Positions 1 to 4,362 of a stretch of DNA of 7,881 nt are shown here, piece after piece. The notes beneath the pieces are model-generated. The model saw nothing but the letters and a program-made list of their open reading frames with translations. It ran no database searches and was not told where the DNA came from. Each line of letters opens with the position of its first letter. Positions within the stretch are counted from its first letter, which is position 1. The position numbers and the translations under genes were made by a program. This DNA comes from Bryobacterales bacterium (GTDB lineage: Bacteria; Acidobacteriota; Terriglobia; Bryobacterales; Bryobacteraceae): NCBI GenBank assembly GCA_003132865.1, contig PKYZ01000354.1, forward strand, positions 14,808 through 22,688, in the 5' to 3' direction.

Positions 1-49
1 CCCAGCCGGGCCTCGAATCATGTGGATCCACGCACACAGCGGGGTGGCG

Positions 50-334
50 TTACCTCAGCAACTCTTCCAAGCTCCCGATGTCCAGCACCCGCACACTCCG
101 CTCCTCCAGTTCGGCCGCCGACAGGCCCGCCAGCTTCTCCGCGGCCCAACCCGGCAGCGCACCGAAGCGCTTCGCTATCTGCCGGCGAAGGATGGTGAGA
201 TCGCCTTCCTGACGGCCTTCCTGACGGCCTTCCTGAAGCCCTTTCTGAAGCCCTTTCTGAAGCCCTTTCTGCTCCGCTTCAATAATTATAGGTCCCAAAG
301 TCTCATGGTCCCGAATATCCAAATCGATCGGCAT
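50..334 (-). CDS. Possible nested short Rpn product (internal start)
   Basis: An in-frame ATG (Met193 of the Rpn protein) at 334-332 is preceded by AGGAG at 348-344, a 9-nt spacing and clearly better than anything before the full-length start. Translation from it would give 94 aa: a short leader, the Q[KE]G[LR] repeats and the DUF4351-like tail, without the catalytic D45/E59/Q61. In E. coli, rpn genes have been reported to encode such short C-terminal proteins from internal starts, which inhibit the toxic full-length nuclease. The SD and start are seen directly; expression and an antitoxin role are inference. The SD-like purines could be chance, since GAG-CAG-GAG simply encodes Glu-Gln-Glu. 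Confidence 0.35.
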   Translation of the reverse strand: MPIDLDIRDHETLGPIIIEAEQKGLQKGLQKGLQEGRQEGRQEGDLTILRRQIAKRFGALPGWAAEKLAGLSAAELEERSVRVLDIGSLEELLR

Positions 335-910
335 ATTCCGTGTCTCCTGCTCCACCGTTCTCGCCAGATGCCTCAATCCAGCCAGGATCGTCAACTGGGC
401 CAGAGCGGTCTCCCTTTCCGCCGCCGCCAGCCCCGCTATCCGCTCCACAATCCTGTGGACTGCCTCTCTATCGTCCCGCAATCGCGCCAGGATCGCAATC
501 ACATTATCGCCCACGTCCCCGCTCTCCAGCAGGCGCTCGCCGTCCAGTTCCCTTATGTCGATCAGACGATATTCGAATGACAAGTCCGGGCCGCGCAGTT
601 TGCTCTCCATGCGCATCGGCGCTTCACCCACGTAAAGGAGAATCTGCCGTGGGAACTGTCCGAACAAGCGCTGCACGCCGAGACAATATTCGATCATCCG
701 GAACGGCATCGCCGCATCGTTGCTACTTTGCAGCTCCAGGTGGATGAGGCCGCCGTCGACTGTCTGGCCGAGAAGATCCAGCCGCAGGTTCTGCACCTTT
801 GGCAGTTCCACATCCAGCCACTTGGCGATCGCCGTCCCGGTCAATTCGCGCATGGTCAGCTTCGCCGAACCTTGTAACAGAAGCTTCAGCGCTACGTCGT
901 ATTCCTGCAT
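50..910 (-). CDS. Rpn-family PD-(D/E)XK nuclease with DUF4351-like C-terminus
   Basis: 286-aa protein of the Rpn (recombination-promoting nuclease / putative transposase) family. The N-terminal ~190 residues form the nuclease-like domain: D45 in RLDLL and E59-x-Q61 in HLELQ fit the D...E-x-Q/K core of PD-(D/E)XK enzymes. Residues ~213-235 are a Q[KE]G[LR] repeat linker encoded by 12-bp tandem repeats. Residues ~236-286 (LRRQIAKRFG..., ...SLEELL) match the DUF4351 tail usual in this family. Known members are DNA endonucleases linked to recombination and, in E. coli, to phage defence; that role here is inferred. The start MQEYDVALKLLLQ is typical of the family, but no Shine-Dalgarno precedes it and the ATG directly follows the terminator hairpin at 911-948. 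An internal start at 334 may give a second product. No transposon ends are visible, so I do not call it a mobile element. Confidence 0.85.
   Translation of the reverse strand: MQEYDVALKLLLQGSAKLTMRELTGTAIAKWLDVELPKVQNLRLDLLGQTVDGGLIHLELQSSNDAAMPFRMIEYCLGVQRLFGQFPRQILLYVGEAPMRMESKLRGPDLSFEYRLIDIRELDGERLLESGDVGDNVIAILARLRDDREAVHRIVERIAGLAAAERETALAQLTILAGLRHLARTVEQETRNMPIDLDIRDHETLGPIIIEAEQKGLQKGLQKGLQEGRQEGRQEGDLTILRRQIAKRFGALPGWAAEKLAGLSAAELEERSVRVLDIGSLEELLR
204..275. repeat. 12-bp tandem repeats inside the Rpn gene
   Basis: Six consecutive 12-bp units on the plus strand: two of ccttcctgacgg, one hybrid ccttcctgaagc, two of cctttctgaagc, and a last unit that diverges after its first eight bases. 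On the coding strand they encode Q-[KE]-G-[LR] quartets. Because the unit is four codons, gain or loss of copies by slippage keeps the reading frame and only changes linker length between the nuclease domain and the C-terminal tail. Confidence 0.9.
344..348 (-). promoter_or_regulatory. Shine-Dalgarno for the internal Rpn start
   Basis: Minus strand AGGAG, followed by 9 nt and then the in-frame ATG at 334. It is the only good ribosome-binding site I found for the Rpn reading frame. Confidence 0.4.
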
Positions 911-948
911 AAACGAAAAGCCCGGCTGGGCGACCCAGACCGGGCTTT
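911..948 (-). terminator. Intrinsic terminator between DUF465 gene and Rpn gene
   Basis: Read on the minus strand, AAAGCCCGG + CTGGG pairs with CCCAG + CCGGGCTTT: a 14-bp, mostly GC stem with one bulged base and a 3-nt loop (TCG). It is followed by TTTTCGTTT counting from the stem end. This is a good rho-independent terminator for the YdcH/DUF465 gene, whose stop lies ~30 nt upstream. The run ends exactly at the ATG of the Rpn gene, so the same hairpin sits over that gene's start region. On the plus strand the T-run is only three bases, so it acts best for minus-strand transcripts. Confidence 0.8.
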
Positions 949-976
949 GAACAACTTAAATTCAGCGCACCTGACG

Positions 977-1213
977 TCAAGCGACTTGCTGAGCCCGGTA
1001 TTGGCTCACAATCGCTTCCATCTGGTCTTTCAAACGGAGCTTCAGCTTCTTCAACCGCACTTCCTCCAGTTGTTCCTGGCCGGTCAGGTGCGGCAGAGCT
1101 TCCAGTTCATCCAGTCTTTTCGCGTAATCGCAATGCGTGGCGGCAAGCTGGCGAAACTCCGCGTTTGTCTCCATCAGATGCGCTCTGAATTCTTCCTGTG
1201 CGTTCCGTTCCAT
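977..1213 (-). CDS. YdcH/DUF465 family small coiled-coil protein
   Basis: 78-aa, highly charged, predicted all-helical protein. The C-terminal half (LTGQEQLEEVRLKKLKLRLK followed by DQMEAI) matches the YdcH/DUF465 signature, where an L-x-x-x-E-x-x-L-K-K-x-K-L-x-x-K-D helix follows a short turn. Family members are short cytoplasmic helical-hairpin proteins with no settled function. Length is typical. The ATG at 1213 has GGGAGG upstream, about 12 nt away, which is long but usable. The gene follows rimI on the same strand after 137 bases and ends before a strong terminator, so it is either the last gene of that unit or has its own promoter. No signal peptide or membrane segment is present. Confidence 0.85.
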   Translation of the reverse strand: MERNAQEEFRAHLMETNAEFRQLAATHCDYAKRLDELEALPHLTGQEQLEEVRLKKLKLRLKDQMEAIVSQYRAQQVA

Positions 1214-1309
1214 ATTGGGGCATTTCCTCCCAGTGAGGTTGCCACGCCGAGTCGGTGGTTCGGGAACGAGGCTCGGTGGGTCATCTTCACTTCATCGTTT
1301 TGAGAAGTG

Positions 1310-1335
1310 CGGCAGGCCCCAGATCGAACCTGCCG
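1310..1335. other. Hairpin in the rimI-DUF465 gap
   Basis: CGGCAGG (1310-1316) pairs perfectly with CCTGCCG (1329-1335) around a 12-nt loop. Lying 16 nt past the rimI stop, it could slow or end minus-strand transcription, but no T-run follows on either strand, so it is not called as an intrinsic terminator. Confidence 0.4.
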
Positions 1336-1337
1336 TC

Positions 1338-1350
1338 TACTGTGACAGTA
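1338..1350. other. Short perfect dyad TACTGT-g-ACAGTA
   Basis: Two perfect 6-bp arms around a single G, directly abutting the rimI stop codon and ~125 bases upstream of the DUF465 ATG. It could be a protein-binding operator or a tiny stem; no regulator can be named, and 12 matched bases may be chance. Confidence 0.25.
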
Positions 1351-1767
1351 TCATGTATGAACGTTCATGACAATAGCACCTTCGGCCGAGTCCGGATAGT
1401 AGCCGGGGCGGCATCCCGTATCGCAGAACCCTAATGATTTGTAGAACTTCCGGGCGCCGAGATTAGACTCTCGCACTTCCAGCCAAAAAGTGCCTCGATG
1501 ACTGGAGGCCAACACAGCCACCAGCCGGCGCCCGATGCCGCACCGCCGAAACGCCGGATCTACAGCCAGATTCAACAACTCGCTTTCGTCCTCGGCCACG
1601 CGGCGCGCAACGGCGAATCCGGCGACGCGCCCCGCGCACACCGCCACCAGCAAGTCGTACTTCAGGTACTCAGGTACGTCCCACTGCGACGCCTCCGGAG
1701 ACGCAGCTTGAATTTGAGCAATCGAAGCCAAATCGCCGCCGGAGCCGGGACGGAGTTCAAAGCTCAA
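1351..1767 (-). CDS. rimI: RimI-type GNAT N-acetyltransferase
   Basis: 138-aa GNAT-fold enzyme, best matched to ribosomal-protein S18 alanine N-acetyltransferase RimI, which transfers acetyl from acetyl-CoA to an N-terminal alpha-amine. Visible motifs, numbered from the TTG start: ELLNLAVDP on strand 4, the acetyl-CoA loop R74-R-C-G77-I-G79, then WLEVRESN with E97 and FYKSLGF with Y109. E97 and Y109 have the same spacing as the catalytic E103/Y115 pair of E. coli RimI. GYYPDSAEGAIVM near the end is also RimI-like. The start is TTG (1767-1765), supported by GAGG six bases upstream and by family length. It overlaps the end of the mutarotase-like gene by 11 bases in another frame, suggesting translational coupling. 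An ATG at 1896 would add 43 Arg-rich residues that are a shadow of that neighbour. Other small-molecule GNAT substrates cannot be excluded. Confidence 0.8.
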   Translation of the reverse strand: MSFELRPGSGGDLASIAQIQAASPEASQWDVPEYLKYDLLVAVCAGRVAGFAVARRVAEDESELLNLAVDPAFRRCGIGRRLVAVLASSHRGTFWLEVRESNLGARKFYKSLGFCDTGCRPGYYPDSAEGAIVMNVHT

Positions 1768-2759
1768 ACCGGACCTCGCCCTGCGCCGTACGCACCAATT
1801 CTGCCGGACAACTCCCCAGCCCGCCCTGGATCGCCGCGCAATACCGCACCTCCACGCGGGTGCGCGCGGGAATCCACCTGAACGCAGGAACGCCAAACAG
1901 GCTGCCGCGTTCGATCATCTGCCGCCGCCCCTCGGGCATGGGCGAAGCGCCAAACTCCCATGCCGCGCGTGAGAGTCCGCCCGTTCCACGGCGCGCCCGT
2001 TCGGCTGTAGTTTTCCTCCCAAACGCCCAGCCATGGGAAATCCGCCCGCCGCCACAGGTAGCCCAACGCCATCTGGCTGCGCGGCGACCATGCCACAAAG
2101 AACGCGGTATCGCGCGCCGGATCCATCAGGTGGGTCGTGAACCCGGCAGACACCGGCGCGTTCGTGTACAGTTGCAGATCGCCAACGCCCTCCTCCCGCA
2201 CTTCCGATTTCGCGACCGGAGCCCGGAACTCGGTGGCGCCCTTTTCGAGAAACGGCGGTCCCAGCGTGACGTGCTCGGTCCAGGCGATGGGACGGTCGGT
2301 GGCGCTCTCGTTTTCTACCGCCTCGACCACCTCCACGGCCCGGCCGCCCAGTGCGATGCGCCGCTCCAATTGCAACTGCGCTTGCGGGAGGCGCGCCCGT
2401 TGCGTCAATCCTGTCTGGGTGGCGGTGACCTCGTATGCAACCACGGAAGCTTCGCCATGCACCGTAAGCCCGGCGGCGGCCTCTTCCGCAGATGGCCCGC
2501 CGAAAATGTCCAAGCAAAGGTTGTGCCCCATGATGCCGCTCAGCAGCTTGCTCTCGGCGTCGGCTCCATACGCCGGGTGCTTCCGCGGATCGTAAGTGGA
2601 AGGCTCGATCGACTCCCACGCAGGCGTCCACAGCGGATTGACGCCGCTCTGCTTGTCCAAGATCTCGGCGATGTGCCCGCCTTCATGCAGCACGGTGACG
2701 CGCACCAGCTCGTTCTCGATGGAGGTGGCGCGGCGGCCACGATACCTGGTTTCTGGCAT
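1757..2759 (-). pseudogene. Galactose-mutarotase-like protein, frameshifted
   Basis: Carbohydrate-binding protein of the aldose 1-epimerase / galactose mutarotase-like superfamily, probably acting on an unidentified sugar. N-terminal signs are SIENELVRVTVLHEGGHIAEI-like strands split as ENELVRVTVL and GGHIAEILDK, then NPLWTPAWESIEP; mid-protein IAWTEHVTLGPPFLEKG and FPWLGVWEEN also fit. The frame holds for 267 codons to Met267 (1961-1959). It then continues out of phase as an Arg/Gly-rich tail to 1764, while the expected sequence (EFGASPMPEGRRQMIERG..., ending QGEVRFEL) lies in the next frame, ending at 1757. Removing one G from the GGG at 1959-1957 joins them into 333 aa, and the 1003-nt span is exactly 334 codons plus one base. 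It could be a real recent mutation or a base-call error. The start has no Shine-Dalgarno and lies 12 bases from the divergent neighbour. Confidence 0.75.
1774..1777 (-). promoter_or_regulatory. Shine-Dalgarno deciding the rimI TTG start
   Basis: Minus strand GAGG, 6 nt before TTG at 1767, lies inside the last codons of the upstream mutarotase-like gene. It favours the short 138-aa form over the ATG at 1896. Confidence 0.6.
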
Positions 2760-2771
2760 ATTGGAACTATT

Positions 2772-3323
2772 ATGCATCTTGTGTACTTGTTGTTGGCTCT
2801 GCTGGCCGCCCCGTTCTGGGAAACGAAAGGCCCCAGCGATTGGACTGACGCCCAAATCGAGCTGCTGCTCCACGACAGTCCCTGGGCGCAGATGGCCGAA
2901 CCCTCGCCCGCCGTGCAGGTCTACCTGGCCACGGCGCACCCGCTGCGGGAGGCGGAAGCGGAGTTGGCCCGCCGCCGCGGCAAGCCCCTCAGCGAGGAGT
3001 ACGTCGACTACCTCGCGCAGGAAGGCGCGAATAAACTGGTGGTGGCCATCGCCTACAAGAACTTGACAGCGCTGGCGGACGGCGAAGAGGCGCACCGCAT
3101 GGAGGAGGAGTCCATCATGCGAGTGGGCCGCCAGAAGTACAAGATGGAAGGGCATTTTCCGCCGGTGCCTTCCGACCCGTTCCTGCGGCTGGTCTACCCA
3201 CGCGTGGCGACGGAACGGGACAAGACCATCGCCTTCGAACTGTACCTCCCGGGCTACGGCCCTTACCACGAGGCGGAATTCCGGGTGCGCGACATGATGT
3301 ACAAAGGGAAGCTGGAAATGTAG
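2772..3323 (+). CDS. Exported protein of unknown function
   Basis: 183-aa protein I cannot assign a function. Residues 1-13 (MHLVYLLLALLAA) are hydrophobic and look like a short signal peptide, oddly lacking Lys/Arg at the N-terminus. The mature part begins PFWETKGPSDWTDAQIELLL and then DSPWAQM; this W-x-x-x-x-P-x-x-W-[ST]-[DE]-x-[EQI]...SPWA pattern resembles short hypothetical proteins I associate with acidobacteria, from memory only. The middle is charged and helical (LREAEAELARRRGKPLSEEY); the C-terminal half has beta-like segments (ERDKTIAFELYLPGYGPYHEAEF, given here as key residues Y-L-P-G-Y-G). No Cys, no catalytic motif and no lipobox are visible. The ATG is weakly supported by GGAA eight bases upstream. 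It precedes cytochrome c by 51 bases on the same strand, so the two may be co-expressed. Confidence 0.75.
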   Translation: MHLVYLLLALLAAPFWETKGPSDWTDAQIELLLHDSPWAQMAEPSPAVQVYLATAHPLREAEAELARRRGKPLSEEYVDYLAQEGANKLVVAIAYKNLTALADGEEAHRMEEESIMRVGRQKYKMEGHFPPVPSDPFLRLVYPRVATERDKTIAFELYLPGYGPYHEAEFRVRDMMYKGKLEM

Positions 3324-3352
3324 TGCGGCGCGCCGGAATGTGCTGCATCGAC

Positions 3353-3358
3353 TATACT
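3353..3358 (+). promoter_or_regulatory. Possible -10 element before cytochrome c
   Basis: TATACT matches the TATAAT consensus at five of six bases and stands out in GC-rich sequence. No good -35 is found 16-18 bases upstream. Initiation about 7 bases downstream would begin at the Shine-Dalgarno itself, giving a very short leader. Confidence 0.25.
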
Positions 3359-3364
3359 ATTGTC

Positions 3365-3369
3365 GGAGG
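3365..3369 (+). promoter_or_regulatory. Shine-Dalgarno of cytochrome c gene
   Basis: GGAGG five bases before ATG at 3375. It decides against the in-frame TTG at 3360, which would place the site inside the coding region. Confidence 0.7.
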
Positions 3370-3374
3370 ATCTG

Positions 3375-3863
3375 ATGATCTGGTTATCTGTTTTGCTGTT
3401 CTTGCAGGCGTCCGCGCCGAACCCGCAGATCGAGCGCGGTCAGACGCTCTTCTATGCGGATACCGGCTGCGGTACCTGTCACGCTTTGAAAGGCCGCGGC
3501 ACGGCGGTCGGGCCGGATCTCAGGGTTCTGGGGAAGGTCGGCGTGCGGGCCCTGGTCATCGCCATCCGCGCTTCGCGCACGCAATACGTCGAGGCCATAA
3601 AGCTGAAGGAGGGCGATCCGTTCCCGGGCATGAAGGTCTCGGCGGACGCCACCACGCTGCAGTATTACGATCTGTCCAAGACGCCGCCCGAGTTGCGAAA
3701 GTTCGCCCCCGGGGATGTGCAATCGAAGTCGGACAATTCAAGCTGGAAGCACCCCCCAGCCGTCGGCGGCTACACGAACCAGCAAATGGCGGACATCGTC
3801 GCCTATATCCGTTGGGCCGCGGCTGGAGACCGGAAGGCTGTAGATCCCTCGGACGTGGAGTAG
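3375..3863 (+). CDS. Exported single-heme cytochrome c
   Basis: 162-aa c-type cytochrome that would carry electrons outside the cytoplasmic membrane. Residues 1-14 (MIWLSVLLFLQASA) form a short signal peptide or anchor. The heme site is C32-G-T-C35-H36, preceded by ERGQTLFY and followed by GRGTAVGPDLRVLG, which resembles the putative heme-binding domain often fused to PQQ dehydrogenases. The C-terminal helix MADIVAYIRWAA is typical of class I cytochromes c. The distal Met is uncertain: M86 (FPGMKV) is the likeliest, since the region where an S-x-M-P motif is expected reads SSWKHPP. The ATG at 3375 is preceded by GGAGG at 5-nt spacing, better than the upstream in-frame TTG at 3360. The partner dehydrogenase is not in this window. 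Confidence 0.85.
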   Translation: MIWLSVLLFLQASAPNPQIERGQTLFYADTGCGTCHALKGRGTAVGPDLRVLGKVGVRALVIAIRASRTQYVEAIKLKEGDPFPGMKVSADATTLQYYDLSKTPPELRKFAPGDVQSKSDNSSWKHPPAVGGYTNQQMADIVAYIRWAAAGDRKAVDPSDVE

Positions 3864-3870
3864 CACCGAG

Positions 3871-3885
3871 GGCGCGCTTCGCGCC
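3871..3885. other. Hairpin after cytochrome c (no T-run)
   Basis: GGCGCG (3871-3876) pairs perfectly with CGCGCC (3880-3885) around a CTT loop, eight bases after the cytochrome c stop. It may terminate or protect the 3' end of that transcript, but the next bases are GTGGTTGG, not a T-run. Confidence 0.45.
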
Positions 3886-3913
3886 GTGGTTGGTGGTTGG
3901 TGGCTAGTGGTTG
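3886..3913. repeat. Four-unit 7-bp tandem repeat
   Basis: Four successive heptamers, gtggttg, gtggttg, gtggcta, gtggttg, lie between the two convergent genes. The plus strand is purely G/T apart from the variant unit. It has the look of a short heptanucleotide repeat array of the kind scattered through some large soil-bacterial genomes; whether it recurs elsewhere in this genome cannot be seen here. Confidence 0.7.
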
Positions 3914-3923
3914 TGCCACTAGC
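3903..3923. other. Perfect 8-bp hairpin at the STAS gene end
   Basis: GCTAGTGG (3903-3910), loop TTGTG, CCACTAGC (3916-3923): eight perfect base pairs. The left arm overlaps the last heptamer repeats, and the right arm contains the STAS stop codon (3921-3919). A bidirectional 3'-end structure for the convergent pair is plausible; no T-run follows on either strand. Confidence 0.55.
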
Positions 3924-4281
3924 TTGCGGTGGCTGCCGCCGCGAAGCTGCGAACGGCGGCCGATTCGTTCGTGTACGTGTCGAACACGGTGATGAGCTTG
4001 GTGATCTGCATCAATTCCTGCAGCCTCTTCTGCAGGTTCAGCAGCTTGAGTTGGCCGCCCCGGCTGGTCACCGTGGCAAAGCTGCCCACGAACTGACCCA
4101 GCCCCGTACTATCGATGTAGCTCACCTCGGCAAGGTTCAGCAAAATGTTCTTTTGCCCGCTATCGAGGTGTTCCTTAATGGCGTCTCGCAGCGAAGCCGC
4201 CTCTTCACCTATGGTGATCCGGCCGTTCAGGTCCAGAATCACTACGTTGCCGCTTTCACGAACATTGATTTTCAGACTCAT
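3919..4281 (-). CDS. STAS-domain anti-sigma factor antagonist
   Basis: 120-aa single STAS domain protein of the SpoIIAA/RsbV type. Such proteins bind an anti-sigma kinase when unphosphorylated and so release a sigma factor or other partner; phosphorylation by the kinase switches them off. The domain runs from about residue 4 to 105: NVVILDLNGRIT as the first strands, then NLAEVSYIDSTGLGQFVGSF with Ser58 in D57-S58-T59-G60-L61-G62 as the expected phosphorylation site. The last 15 residues are Ala/Ser-rich. The ATG at 4281 is preceded by AAGGAA at 9-nt spacing. It lies 81 bases downstream of the TPR gene on the same strand, so co-transcription is likely. Neither a cognate kinase nor a sigma factor gene is in the window, so the pathway it serves is unknown. 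Confidence 0.9.
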   Translation of the reverse strand: MSLKINVRESGNVVILDLNGRITIGEEAASLRDAIKEHLDSGQKNILLNLAEVSYIDSTGLGQFVGSFATVTSRGGQLKLLNLQKRLQELMQITKLITVFDTYTNESAAVRSFAAAATAS

Positions 4282-4362
4282 GGGAGCAGGTTCCTTTTGG
4301 CCCGCGGTTAAACCCCGCCGCTGGCATATCCAAGCATACCTCGATTCAGGCAGAACTGAGGT

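Noticed and set aside
204..275. CRISPR-like repeat array
   Set aside because: Units are 12 bp with no spacers and are in frame within a coding region.
50..910. Mobile element around the Rpn gene
   Set aside because: The family is sometimes labelled transposase, but no terminal inverted repeats, target duplications or IS partner genes are visible in the window.
1957..1959. Programmed ribosomal frameshifting in the mutarotase-like gene
   Set aside because: There is no slippery heptamer, stop codon or downstream stimulatory structure at the site; mutation or base-call error is simpler.
1860..2771. Plus-strand extension of the exported-protein gene to a 487-codon frame
   Set aside because: The upstream part is antisense to the mutarotase-like gene, is Arg/Pro/His-rich, and would bury the signal peptide that begins at 2772.
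2760..3269. Minus-strand upstream extension of the mutarotase-like frame
   Set aside because: It is antisense to the exported-protein gene, and the family N-terminus begins near MPETRYRG; the extra residues are a shadow.
4282..4362. Palindromic stretch near GCGGGGTTTAACCGC between the TPR and STAS genes
   Set aside because: Arms are short and imperfect, with no T-run; not enough to call a terminator or operator.
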